Positions 25,481-37,842 of a DNA stretch of 64,000 nt are shown piece by piece (position 1 is the stretch's first letter; the number at the start of each line of letters is the position of its first letter). The stretch is from the NCBI GenBank assembly GCA_900708905.1, contig CAADRB010000106.1:175025-239024 (forward strand), in the 5' to 3' direction. The stretch is from Hymenolepis diminuta. Taxonomy: Eukaryota > Platyhelminthes > Cestoda > Cyclophyllidea > Hymenolepididae. The notes beneath the pieces are model-generated. The model made no database searches. It saw nothing but the letters and a program-made list of their open reading frames with translations, and was not told where the DNA came from. The translations under genes and the position numbers were made by a program.

Positions 25481-25812
25481 CGTCACCGAGAGTACGAATT
25501 AAGTACACTTATTAAATGCCCGAAAATATTTCCTGTCCAATCCTCATCGCCCTGTCCATTATTTAGAACTTACTGCTTGACCTAATTAATCCAGATGGTC
25601 AGTCTTCTCAGACAGTCCTTGGTCACGATTTCTAAAATCAGCGGCAAATAAATCCTGGACTCTGTCTTTTAATTGTGTCTACTGCCGCTGATCTCAGTCT
25701 CCCTCAAGCCGCTGATCCACCGACAACAGAAATATAGGTAACGTATCGCAGTTATATAAAAAAACCATTTTATTAGGGAAAATATTGTATTAAATTCCCC
25801 TTTCTAGAAGCC

Positions 25813-25837
25813 GGGTATGTATGTATGTATGTATGTA
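25813..25837. repeat. Tetranucleotide microsatellite (TATG)n
   Basis: About six perfect TATG units directly after GCCGG. Confidence 0.9.
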
Positions 25838-26139
25838 ATGTTAAGTCCATTTGATCATAACGAACGGTAGTCTCTCTTATTAAAGATACGGGATGGTTAA
25901 GTGATGCATAATTGCAAATATTGCTTTGATATTCAAGTGGAAGGAAGCAACACTTGAAAAGCTAGTCCTGAAAATTATTAAAATTCAACATGAACTGGTC
26001 ACATTTCGTTCTTAAAGTCTTTTCTTAAGATATTTGAACTGATTAAGGTCGACTTATCATAATTTTATAGTCGCAGTGGCGTTAGTTGGTCTAAGCAAAA
26101 CCGTACATTTAATGACACAAATCAACTTAACATACCTAA

Positions 26140-26420
26140 GCTGTCAGTCCGCACGGGTGTGATGACGTGTCTATGATGAGTCCAGCCTGGCGTATTTGAA
26201 TCATTCTTTGTAGTGCCACGCTGTCTATTTTTTCCTTAAAAGTACATTCTCTTAGCTTTTCTATCATTATAAAGGAAATGGTATGAAGTACCATGTCCAG
26301 CCAACGATCCATCCGGACAAATTTCCTTGAGCATCCTCTCTACTTTCAATAAAGCTCTCCAACCAACTCTCTTTTCTCCATCTTACTGTGTGATGAGGAT
26401 CTAAAGTTAGATGGACGATA
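26140..26420 (+). repeat. LTR-like repeat C, copy 1
   Basis: The distal end (CAATAAAGCTCTCCAACC, CTCTTTTCTCCATCTT, TGTGTGATGAGGATC) matches 55910-55965 closely. An AATAAA about 50 bases before a TGTG..TGAGGATC boundary is what an LTR end followed by a primer site looks like, but the tRNA is not identified. The 5' part is decayed. Confidence 0.4.
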
Positions 26421-26464
26421 GCTCAACTACCTCCTAGAGTGTCCCTACGTAAACCCTTTTTAGA

Positions 26465-26800
26465 TTGGCCATCCACATCACTGGATAGATGAGCATCGAT
26501 GAGCACAGGTGCTGTGATTTCTGACTTGGGAGCTGTTAACATTGTCAACTGCGCCACCTACACTTTCAGCGAAATTGTAAACCTTTTTTGCACACCATTT
26601 TAGCCATACCCAATCCACTCTTTATCTTTGCACTATTCATGTCTAATTGAGCATGAGATAATATCTTGCCGTGAGTGTGACCATCTGTACCACATAGCCC
26701 ATGAACATTAACCACAAGAGTAGGTAGAACGCGACTAAACATAGCTTGGCTGATCTGGGGATATGTGGCCCTTTTTCTCTGCCGCTGATTCATCTAAGCT
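26465..26800 (-). repeat. SINE-like head plus repeat B, copy 1
   Basis: On the minus strand GTGGCGCAGTTGACAATG is a good Pol III A box (TGGCGCAGTTG). It is followed by CAAGTCAGAAATCACAG and a GAGCAC / CATC series shared with 39740-39800. The adjoining 26600-26790 block (CCCAATCCACTC, TTGAGCATGAGATAAT, GAACATTAACCA, AACATAGCTT) matches 30425-30625 on the same strand. A 75-codon open frame here has no recognisable product. Confidence 0.45.
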
Positions 26801-28739
26801 GACATGAGTATGACAGACGCAGGTAGCGCCCAGCAACTCTGATGATAAACAGTTATCAATAATCGGGTCGAAAGTGGCACCCCGATATTCATTCACATTT
26901 CCAGATTATACGCAATCTCCTTCTTTGTAAATAGGTGGAAACTAAATTTCTGATCACTGCCATCATCAGATCTCAATCTTGCCTTTCTTCCAAAGAAAGT
27001 GGGTCTGGACAAGCTGCGAGAAACAAGGCGGTCACTGAGATAGCAGTCATAAGTGCTAAAGGCCAGTTCAAAAGATATAGACTTAACCTTGACTAGGAAT
27101 TATTTCAATTATGGTAAATTTGTCATTTTAGAACGCACCCCATGATATATTTTAGAACATTTCTATTTAAGAATACCAAATTGAAAAAAATCATATTCGC
27201 CTTTTAAAATAATCTAATCACTCGCTCTAGACATTAGATCAGCTATTTGATATATATAAATCTACTAGTTTTATTATCGATATTAAATGTTTACAGACCA
27301 TTAGATCCTCCTCTGATAATCTCTTTTATGTGGTTTCTCTTTAAGAAGAATATTATTAGACATTATTCTATACTCTTAGTAACAAAATTCAGGTATAGAA
27401 ATATGCCTTCGTCATCGCGAACCTCTTTTAGTGATCTATTTATATTTACATGACAATCGTATCTAGTTTATTTTAAAAATGATTTCTAAATATTGGAGAT
27501 GTGAAATTAATACAATTAAAAAAGAGAACTATCTATAGAAATGTGTAATAATTCGATTCATGCTAGATCTATACTCACTACAAGGCGATATGTCACTTCC
27601 CAGATACTATATTTTGGGATAAAGGTAAGGTTTTGTCCAGACGAACTGTCAAGATGTCAGGAGCTCGCATTTTAATAAAAGTGGTAGGTGTGGTAGATGT
27701 GATTTGCCATTTCCCAATAAAAAAACGTAGATATATATTCTAGCCCTTTTAAAAACTTTACTACAATATCATTACTCTTACATTAATTTTACGAATTATA
27801 AGCCGAAAACCTAGCCAGTGAGGAAGGAAAACACAGATTTTCGTTGTTATCGCGAAAACTTATTACAGTTCAACTCAAGCTTTGTACAATGTAACACAAT
27901 TCATATTAGTTCGCATAAACAATTAGGAGATAAAGGCTGTTCTCAATGATAATCGAAAGAAAATATAGAATAAATATTAATTTTGTCAAGAGAAAAATGT
28001 TTTATTATTTTTTATACTTATATTTTCGTATTGACGCAATTACTACGAGTTAATTATCTTAGGACTCATAAAATTTAATGATTCACCCATATTGTCCGAA
28101 TAACTGAGCATGGTGAGTTATTTTTATGCCAAAACCATTTAATCAAGAGTCCGATGTTAGCACTAAATTAGCTATAGTTTCTAGGCCATTTACGAAAAGA
28201 GCACTTCTTGAAAGTTTGCGATAAATCCAATACAAATTATTACTGTCAATTTGAGCTGAATTCCATCGATTTAATGAACGAAAGTATCCTTGATGGGAAG
28301 TTAATAGCTGAAGCTCAAAGCATTAGAGTTTATTTTTTGTTTCGGAGTGAGCTATTCCCGCGGGTGGTCTCTAAGTCGCCCATCCACCTTCTCCACATAC
28401 GAGTGCAAGCCACTCATGAAAATTGAAATTTAAGGGGATAAAAGCTATAATTGGTCTGGCGGTATTTTGACCTTCAATATTAATAATATAAAGCGGACTT
28501 GTAATGATATATAAAACCTTTTTCGAGTCAATAGAATGTCCTGGAGTAAGTGTACCTCTGTCTTGTCTCTCTCGGGGTCTGAGTTAACTGTAGCCTGGCG
28601 ATATCCAGTGGGGAGAGATCTTAGCAGCAGAAACTTGACTTTCTAGAGTTACAGCGATATAGAATAGTTTCTTTTGCATCACACCTTCAACTCACGCGAT
28701 AGGATTTTAATTAATTCCCTCAAAATCAGAACTTTTCGA
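26801..28739. other. Intergenic, nothing recognised
   Basis: AT-rich DNA without an open frame of interest, a structural RNA or an obvious repeat boundary. The 72-codon frame at 28208-28426 has no recognisable motif and begins without a splice or promoter context. Confidence 0.4.
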
Positions 28740-29240
28740 CCTCGAACCCAAACTAATTATGTCTAAATCCGTAAAGAGGACTCTTTCGTAATGATACAAC
28801 TGGCCCTCGGTTTATGCAACCTGAAATAGTTAAATGCTGCCAATATTAACTAGGATAGGTTAAATGTTAAATGTACTAAAAGGTAGTTAGTAGTATCTTT
28901 AAAGAAAACTTCATAGAAGCAAACTGTCATGGAAACTCAGGTAATAAATGTAAATTTATGCCTACTTTAGATATTTATCCCTATTGTTTAAGTGCAACAG
29001 GCATAGAATTAAAATAAGAAAATATGATGTTTTATTAAATGTTCCATTTATATAGAGATTTTCAGCCAGCTACCGATGCATCGCTATGTGAAGCGTGTCT
29101 AAAATCTTTGGTATATGAAATCTCAGGCACTGTCCTATAACCGTTTTAACTGGTTTGATGCCAAATATCCACATCGTTAGTAATTGAAAGATATAATCAA
29201 TAATAATTTAAGCGCACTGTTGTAGAAACAATTCGAGTTT
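28740..29240 (+). repeat. Duplicated block E, copy 2
   Basis: Second copy of the block described at 24780-25340, more diverged at its far end. Confidence 0.4.
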
Positions 29241-29469
29241 ATGCCCATCAGAAATCTTGATAGGTAAGCTTTATAACTCCCAGTTTCCCTCTTATAAGCT
29301 ACAATTACTCAGACTGCTGGAAAGAGAAGGAAAAAGACTTGCATCTCAAACAACTGTTCACAATTAAGAAAATAAATTTATACGATATTGAATATGTGTT
29401 AAATGACTGAGCCTTCATCAGCTGTTTTGAATATTTAGGCGTGAGCGTAGAACTCTAATAATCAATTAT

Positions 29470-29805
29470 CAGGAATAAGAGAGATTCACGTGCGTCCTTG
29501 CTCAAGTAATTCATTTAAACTCCGTTTGCACTCAGACACACATACATACACACTGACACACACTTGTCATCTACCTGTTCATATGCTTCCCTTCCATCTT
29601 CGCCTTCCCTCCCTCATCTCTCTCTCACTCTTTCGAGCCCTCATTGGGGTTTATTCAATACACTTTGGCTTACACAACTCTTTGTTTTCTACCTTTTGGG
29701 AACTGCTCTTTGCTGTCATTAGCTGCTAGCTGTAGTCTCAACCTCTAGAGTTTGATTCTAGTTCATTAGTTCCTACAATTTGATAACTCCTATAGTGATG
29801 ACGAT
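29470..29805 (+). mobile_element. LTR fragment with primer-binding site, copy 2
   Basis: TTCACGTGCGTCCTTGCTC, a CACA-rich tract, a CTCT-rich tract, CCCTCATTGGGGTTTATTC, ACACTTTGGCTTACACAACT, GGGAACTGCTCTTTGCTG and TAGTTCCTACAATT follow in order. Directly after this, 29781-29798 reads TGATAACTCCTATAGTGAT. This is a degenerate match to TGGTGACCCCGACGTGAT, the 3'-end complement of tRNA-Trp used as primer site by CsRn1-type Ty3/gypsy elements of flukes. No gag or pol coding follows, so this is a solo or broken LTR. The 5' end is truncated near 29470. Confidence 0.6.
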
Positions 29806-32800
29806 TCACTTCCTGTTACCTCAACAAGATAAAGCTGTCGAGTTTCCTCCCGGAGCGCCGTAAATTTTTAATAAGGCTTTTGTTAGTAGAAATGATAATT
29901 ATTTTCCTCCATTCCCAACATTTCTTCTGTGAATAAAAATGTAATTTCTTTCTTTATTTCCCCACTGATAAAAGATACTTGATAATTATTCTAATTTGTT
30001 TAAGCCGATACCGATTGAGAGTGAGTTTCATTAATACACGTGTGTCGACTATAACATGTCTTGTGATCTGAGGTGGGTTATTAGTTTCTGTGTTAAGTTG
30101 CTGTATTACCGAGTTTTCTAGATTGTTGGCTCTGCGAGATTACTACCCGAACTCCTAGTTGGTTACGTTATGGCAGCTTTCCAATAGTAAAAAATTAAAA
30201 AGACAATGCACATGTAGAACTTCAGAAGCCCGTTATAGGAAGGAACTTCTAATGCTTGTCTTATGCTAAATGGAAGGAATGCTCTCTAATGCGAAATCTA
30301 TGTTGCCGGCTTTCCTGTTGATCGTAACTAATTATTGTGGCTTTAAATTCGGTCGTTGATCACAAACTTGACTTGTAAGTTAATGCGTAAATTTAAGCTC
30401 CATTAGCACACTATCTTAGTTATACCCAATCTGCTGCTAAAGCCGATACTCCTCATATATTGCTCACGTATGATTGAGCATGCGATAATGCCTTCACATA
30501 TGTGCGCCCCTTTGTGCCATGTAAATCAAATGTATTAACATTAATAAACACGAACATTAACCAAAATTGTGAGTTGTTTCTGATAGAACACAATAAAGCA
30601 TAGCTTACCTAATCTGGGAATATTTAGTTCTTTTCATATGCGCTTGACATTTCGAAATCGATGAAAACAGGCAGATTGATGTCCAAGATACTGTCAGGAT
30701 CAATTTGAAGGTATATTCGCGAAAATTTATGTTTTCCCAATGATTAACTGATATTCATCCACCTTTCAAATTTAGATAAGAATCGAAGAGATAATATTCC
30801 TTATTTTTGAACATTTTCACCTTACATTAATAATCTAGTCTCCCCTCACCCAAACTGTGGATCAGTTCGTTAGAAATATGGTTGTCACTGGGAGTTATGA
30901 AAGTTCCCCACATAGGCCTGAATCATGAACCATTTAACTCTTACATAAATTAGAAACTGGGCAATCAAAAATACCAGTTTTATGAAAATAAACCGAGTGG
31001 ATTAAAATAATAAAAATCGCACTGGATACCGATTCAAATATGATATACTTTGGCACTGAGAGTGATTTAATGCTAGTGAGACTAGTTCAGAAATCTACAA
31101 CGCAAAACAGAAAAAATTTGCAAAACTTTTGCTCTTCTAAGATTTACGGAATTCGTTTCTATAACTTGGGAAGGAGACAGAGAAAGAACCAGAATATTTT
31201 GTTTTAGAAGAGAGCGGAGCCCCATGATTAGTAAATGTAAAAAGAGGCCTGATAGGAAGGCGAAACTATGTTTTTCCATGCACCAGAGGTACAATATTGA
31301 TTCCTTTACGTCGACGTGTCATTCCCCCGTCATAGCCATGGGAAGTAAAGACCAGTGATTGGTTCATTCTTCTTCAACCAGTCACAATCTGGACAATTCA
31401 GAGTGTATAAATAGATTATGAATTATATTAATAAGTGTCTAGTCACAGGATTAGTCTTGACTGGTTAAATTTCTGTCATCTTCCTCTCTGGGGTTTGAGC
31501 AATTGTACCATACATTATAACACTGGTAAGGTAAGTTTCAAAGTCGCAACAAATTCCTACTGAGACTTGAACACATGTTCAAACGCACATATTGACTCAG
31601 ATCTGCTCTGTCTTGTCACGTGAAGAGTTTTTATGGTAGCCCAACATACGAGCAGAGGACACTAGACAGATAACTCAAAAACGAAGTATCATAATATAAC
31701 TAGCGCACTCTTAGTGCATACCACCGTTCCTGCTCCTTCATTTATTCAGTTCTAATATGCGGGGTAGTTGAAAGTAAATCCTTACTTTTAAATACAAATG
31801 ATTTAAGTATTAATCCGTTCTTTACAAAAAACATTAACAAGCATAACTTGAAATTTTATCTGATCATCGATTTGTATTTATGCATTCGCTTACAGTTTAT
31901 CAAACAGTTTTTATACAGTTTTATAGAGATGCTGTGGCCTTGAGTTTTGCATAACTGTTTTTGACAGTGATTTTATCGATCTTCTGTAATGATCTTTCAC
32001 TCGAAATGACTGCTTTTGAACTTTGAAAATAACTTTAGTAATTTTGAAAATCTTTGAACATTCAAGAGTCTGCAAACTTTTAATGGGAGCCATTTTCAAT
32101 CACACTGCTTATCTCTTAACTTCTGGTCATCTGAAACTTGGGATATACGGCTAACTATACATTAATCCATCGAATGAGTTGTGATTTTGAAAATAGATTT
32201 AGCATAGAATGACAGAACTCCATCATTTTAAATTACTATTGTAACACCATAAATGGATATTATTTTTTTGTATGATTTAAAACTTTTAGAGTTAAAGTAT
32301 CTATAGTGGTCATAATTCTCAGTTTTCAGTTTTCGGTGAATTGGATATATTATTTCCAGTCAACTTTCAGACTTGATTAACTCCGTGTGTTTAGATTTTC
32401 TCATATCTAACCATCTGAGAACGGAATATTGCAAAGAGAAGACTCTCTAGTTCAAGATTTTACGTTGTCTACTAACTGTAAATTTACAGATCATTAGATA
32501 GAAATCAATAGGTTAGATGAGGTATTGTGCACTTACCATTAAAATTAATTCAGCCCATCACCGACCACAGAATTTTCCAAACATCGCAACTTTGCAATTA
32601 TTTATTTACCCAATCTCTACTCATAGGAACATTTTATTTGCGCATGATGATGACGATCTGTGTGTATATATTTACACTCTTAAGAATTTCAATCCACAAA
32701 TTAACTTTGGTTTTAAATAACCACATGGTTTGCAACTCTTCAATCTTGCCTTTTTAGGAGCATAACACTGTTCAATAAAACATGCTTTATTAAGTTAATC

Positions 32801-33006
32801 ATGATTAATATTTATTTATCTACTTATTTGGATGTTTTTATGGTAACTTTTAAATTATATATTTCAAATTATTGACTATTTTATTAGCGACTCAAAGCAT
32901 TTTACAAATTACATTTTAATAATAATTACATTTTAATAATTTGTTCAACGAATCAATCGAAAATATTTGTTAAAATATATTAATTTCACAACAATTATAT
33001 ATCTTT
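29806..33006. other. Intergenic DNA upstream of the ATG13-like gene
   Basis: Apart from repeat B copy 2 (30425-30650) no feature is recognised. I looked here for an upstream exon carrying the first helix of an ATG13 HORMA domain and did not find one. Confidence 0.4.
30425..30650 (-). repeat. Repeat B, copy 2
   Basis: CCCAATCTGCTGC, TTGAGCATGCGATAAT, GAACATTAACCA, AAGCATAGCTT and ATCTGGGAATAT line up with 26608-26765 in the same orientation, 3.8 kb away. Confidence 0.45.
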
Positions 33007-33030
33007 TCTATTTTTTTTACTGCGCGCAGA
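33007..33030 (+). promoter_or_regulatory. Strong splice acceptor ahead of the ATG13-like start (possible trans-splice site)
   Basis: TTTCTATTTTTTTTACTGCG then CGCAG is a long pyrimidine tract ending in CAG, 85 bases before the ATG at 33116. An in-frame TGA (33110-33112) blocks coding across the gap. It therefore serves either a spliced 5' UTR exon or spliced-leader addition, which is common in flatworms. The sequence alone does not decide. Confidence 0.35.
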
Positions 33031-33115
33031 TTTCTTTGATAAAACAGTGTTTTCAAGTACGAGAGAGGAAAATAACAACCTATCAAACCGAGTTTCGATG
33101 AAATAAAATTGACTA

Positions 33116-36100
33116 ATGGAGAACCACACAGGACGCTATGTGATTGGATTGGAAAAAGTTGAACAAATTCCTGAAAATGGAGGCCATCCAGCCACAATTC
33201 GTCTAACCTTTTATTTGGAAATACCCGATGCGAAGAATCCTCAAGATGAGAAGTGGGAACTTCGGTTTTGCTGTAACCTCCATGAAAATCCAGAATCTAT
33301 TGATTTGGTGAGTTGGCGTTTGTCTCATGTCATTTCCGCCTCTCTGAGGAGCCGTTTCTTGTGCCATGCCATCATGCGCTACTTAATATTAATAAAGTAG
33401 ACTGTGGTTCATTTTAGAGACAAAGTGGTATCGAAGAGATAAACAGTGAAGTGAACTTTGCAATTCAAGGTGCTGTCACAAAGATTCTGCTTGCTATGCA
33501 AGGAGATTTAAATTCAATTCCGGTTGGACATGACTACACCTTCTATCCGGAAATATCTTTTGAGCTGACCAAAGCTTCTTTTAGATCAAAACAACCCGAA
33601 ACGCCACAGAAAAATAGATTTATTACTGGTGCTAGATTCCGGACGGCTTCTGTAGGTACTGTAAATAGTGTCGAAAGAGTAAAAGAACCCCAACCCGAAC
33701 AAATGTCTTTTATCACCTTGAAAGCTCCATTTCATGTTCACCCAATACTGGGACAAATCAATCACATGTTGAGTAAACCTGGGGAGACTGTCCCCTTTCT
33801 TGTATTACCTGGCAACGTCGAGCGTCCAGTTATTGAACTTCCACACTTAATCTCTGATATGGTCCTTCAAAATATCGATAATGTAGTTGGTGCTCTACAA
33901 TGTACGAACTACGCACAACCCCAGGACGTGCATTATTATAGTTTACCGTCAAAAATTGTTAGCTCAAATACACCAGAAGTTTCAGGGATAGTGTATCATT
34001 CTTCGGCTCCCAATACAGTCAATAGACAATCTGGCTCTAATCTAATTGGCAATAAATCTCAGATCTATTCTTCTGGGACAAATTCTGTTGGTTCACTGTC
34101 AATAATCTCGCAAGATTTTACTGCTATTGAATATTCATCGGCTCCTATGCCTTCGACACCAATAACGCTTATCAACAAGAATCTTCAGGATATCCAAAAA
34201 AGATTTGTTCTAGTAAGATTACTTGAATTTTGACCTTCTGTTGACTTTTAACTAGAATAGTGATATTGAAGCTATTTTCAATGATCATGGAAGAATACCC
34301 CCAATACAAGGAAATTCAATACCCCCCACTTCTATACCAGTGACACCAACAGTACAAAGGGGATCTGCAAATATCCCGAGATCTTTTAGTCCCTCATCTC
34401 AGCCACAGCTTGGAAATATGGAGCATTTTCAATTCAGCTCGATGAAACCTCCAATCTACGCTAGAAGTAAGACGATGTCTCCTTCTAGACATAACTGCGT
34501 CACATTCTCCGATCAAATTCAAACTCATCCTATCCCACAAGCATATAATATGGTAGGCGCATACATTTTAAATATGCATATAACTTAAATATCTATAGTC
34601 TGAACCTCTTAAGTTAAATCAGCCTGCCAGCATCTCGTCTGGTCATCAACCACGTCATACACGTGCAGCATCTACTCATTTTGATTTCAGTAGCAAGGGA
34701 GTAAATCTTGCCATGGGTTGCGAGGCACCAGTAACGCTCAACCCTGTAAGTCCACTTTCAAATTTAGCATAAATTTCCAATCATAAAATATTAAATCAAC
34801 TGTCTTTATTGATAGATGACTTTTGATCCAATGCAGTCGGTCATTATCAAACCAGAGATGACAATGATGACTTCCCCAAATCCACAAATGATTGAGATTC
34901 CAACCAATTATTGTGTACTGGCAAGCCCCCAGCAGACACCAAAGAAATGTATTAGTTGCCCTTCGATTCCGTCAGATGTTCAAGTTTCACCAATACAACA
35001 CCAACCATCTTTTCCAGCTTCTAATATTGACCCGGTCACACCAAATGTTGTAAGGGTAAGTGAAACAGTTGACGTATATTTAATGGGGGGAAGAGTCAGA
35101 TATGGAAAGTAAAATGATACAACGAAAACCCACTAAAGAAAATAGAAAGGTTTCAGGTTCATTCTAATTCTGGATTCGTCGGAAACTTAGTAGCATCCCA
35201 TTTCTACATAAATTTTCGTATGATTTTGCGATCATTTTAGTTTCCGAAACGTCATTTAGCAGCCATCTAAGGGGTACGAGAGTTTAACAGACTAGGGGCA
35301 CACGATTTCCCCTTTATTAAGCAAGAGTCAATAATACAGAGAGTTGGCACACTTAGACTGCTCTTAATTGGAGTCGATATTTAATAATACTCAGTCTGAC
35401 ACTTTAATTAAATTCAAAACCAAAAGTTACTAATTTTCACTCAATTTCACTTTTTAGAATCCCCACGCAGCTGTGTTGAAAGCGCGGTCTAAATAGGATT
35501 TATGAAAGAAAATATTATAGACAAGACAGGAAAGAATGAAAGACCAAAAGAAAGATAAAATGAGGGACGGGAAACATTAAAGCATCCAAGAAGGAGAGAG
35601 ATAGAAAACGATCGTTTTTTCAGTCTAAGGCAGCAGGAGACTGTTGTTGAGTATATATCAGATTCTTGTTTCTTATTAGTGCTCTGTGAGTCCTAGTTGA
35701 TATGCGTGTTGGCAAGTAACATCCTATTACCTGCCGATTTTGTTGGTTTAGGCTGCTTTCAATTCCTCCGTAGAGACGCGCATAGTGGTTTACACTGTCT
35801 TACCTAACTCTTAATGCGCATAACAAAAGTTATGATCTATACGTTAGTTAGGATTTAGTAGCAATCTAGTTAGTATAATATCTCAACCGCGAAGACATAT
35901 CCATAGACTTAGTCATCAGTCCAATAAATTTTGAGATTTCTGTCACATCAAATCTAAAAAAAAAAATCGCGAATTAAATTGGAAAAAAATAGGGATGTAA
36001 TAGAGCATAATGATGGATTTTGAACGACTCTACTTATATCATTTTGTTCACAGATATCGTGTTGCTAAGTGGATATTTACTGTTAAGGCTGCAGTTCAAG

Positions 36101-36981
36101 GCACTTCAAGAGAGTTTGAACAAAATGCTCTACCATTTTCCACAATCAACCGAATTGCTGTAGTTGCGTCTGCTCCTGCTAGTGAGAACAAGAAAGTTCC
36201 AACAAAATTTACGGTAAGTTGGGCGCAAGCAAGTGATTTGTATGCAATTAAGTTTAATTAATAGTGTAGGAGCTTTATTTGATTTATGCAACGCAGAAGT
36301 AGAATATGTTATAAAAATTCAAATGGAAGAAATGCAGGCATTTATCTGTATATAATTTAATGAAGGCTTAACCGTATCACTCCCTAATCGGCTACTTTAA
36401 TTAAGAAAGAGTAATTGATGGAATATATAAACATGTTAAGACGTATATTAACATCACGATCATATAAATTAAAACATATTTCGATCAAACCAATACAGAA
36501 ATCAAACAACACTGCAGTAAAGTAATAGATTCCTAGACAGAAAATTACGCGAATTTCACACTATCAGGTATTGTAGGTAATAATATATAAATACTGTCTT
36601 TCATGAAGCGATGGGTAAGTGTTACTCTATAAATCTAGCTTAGTAATGCTGAATTAATCGAATCTTATTGAATTGATAGAGTTTAGTGAAATTACTCAAA
36701 ATTATGGTGACTTTCCGAAAGCAATAATAAATCAAAAACTTAATCAAGATCCAGTTGCAACTTAGCATTTGATAAAAATTCGGATTCATTATCTTTATAT
36801 ACTAACTAAAATGAGATAAAACCTTATTGGACTAGAACTACGCATATTATGGCTAAATGAACATTCTATTCACTGTAATTAAGATATAAATGTCATCCTG
36901 TTTTAAACCAGTCCCTATCGAAAAAATTCATTATTCAAGTGATTTTTTAAATTTCAGGTAACACCAGCAAAAGAGTATTGA
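33116..36981 (+). CDS. ATG13-like protein (HORMA domain plus disordered tail), multi-exon
   Basis: Exons: 33116-33307, 33418-34212, 34256-34552, 34623-34745 and 34816-35055, all phase 0 with GT-AG ends, one intron only 43 bp. The 3' end is uncertain. An exon at 35458 either reads NPHAAVLKARSK and stops at 35496, or is spliced at 35486 (weak donor GTCTAA) to 36054-36213 and 36958-36981, ending PAKEY. Totals are about 561 or 619 residues (human ATG13 is 517). Residues 1-150 follow the ATG13 HORMA order: RYVIGLEKVEQIPE, a strand TIRLTFYLEI, a strand KWELRFCCNL, a helix INSEVNFAIQ..TKILLAM, a strand YTFYPEISFEL, then FRTASVGTVNS (human FQTVRVGTV). The rest is rich in Ser, Thr, Pro, Gln and Asn, as in ATG13, which recruits the ULK1/FIP200 complex at autophagy onset. 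The first HORMA helix is missing, so either an upstream exon was not found or the start is wrong. The assignment rests on pattern matching by eye. Confidence 0.5.
35497..36053 (+). other. Uncertain interval near the 3' end of the ATG13-like gene
   Basis: This is 3' UTR if the protein stops at 35494-35496, or intron if splicing continues. The pyrimidine-rich ATTTTGTTCACAG at 36041-36053 is a good acceptor and supports an exon at 36054. Confidence 0.35.
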
Positions 36982-37842
36982 ATTCAATTCGACATATCTT
37001 CAGAATCTTTATCTCAACATGTCAATAGCAATTCCGTTTGGATTGTATCCTCAAAATAAAAAAAACTTGAATCATCACCGATAACCATAATTCAGTCTGC
37101 TACGTAGATTGATCATTCCGATAAAAATGCTCTGACATTTGCCTCGAATTTCTCGCTTTCTGATTTTTGTAAAAATTTAATTAATTTCCGGATTGTGAAA
37201 AATTGTCCTAATTTTACAATTTTAATATATATCAATGAATTCATCACAAATTTCGTTTTCAAAAACTCCTTTCAATAATACTGAAAAATTTGATATCTAA
37301 AAAATGAAATTTTCTGAGGAAGCGGGTTGCAATATTAAACAAAGCAAGATTGAATGTTTTCACAAAAACAGAAACTCACGAATAAATTATCAATGATATT
37401 TCTAATGAAGTGACTTGATGATTTGGCACTAATAATACAGAATAATTTATCGTTCCCCATTGCGAAATACAATCCACACTCAAGTGAAATAAAGAATTCT
37501 ATTCCAATGGAATTGATATTTATAGCACATTTAGGTTTTATTTTATAGATAAATACCAAATGATTCATAAATTTTCTAAAAATATAAATATATGTCAACG
37601 TTTTTAATGGTAATGCATACTCGAGCAAAGTAGTCTGCCAGATAATGGTACTTCAGCGTTTGCATCACTATTCAATTTTAATTAATTTAAACTAGGTATA
37701 AAAGTATTTGAATGATCCTCAATTAATTTATTTTAATTTAAAAAATTTAATTTCAACTACCGCGACGATTATGTATATTCAAGGCTAAATTCGTTTAAAG
37801 CAGCTAGAATAACAAGCTTGCAAGTATGCTCCCTTTCGAAAA
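36982..37842. other. 3' UTR and short intergenic region
   Basis: Contains the polyadenylation signal at 37055 and the 5' leader of the glucuronyltransferase gene. An open frame on the minus strand (37335-37628) is AT-rich and shows no motif. Confidence 0.5.
37055..37060 (+). terminator. Polyadenylation signal, ATG13-like gene
   Basis: AATAAA 74 bases after the stop at 36979-36981. It supports the longer version of the gene, in which the last coding exon begins at 36958. Confidence 0.5.

Noticed and set aside
26566..26793. 75-codon minus-strand frame
   Set aside because: It lies in repeat B, whose second copy at 30425-30650 does not preserve the frame.
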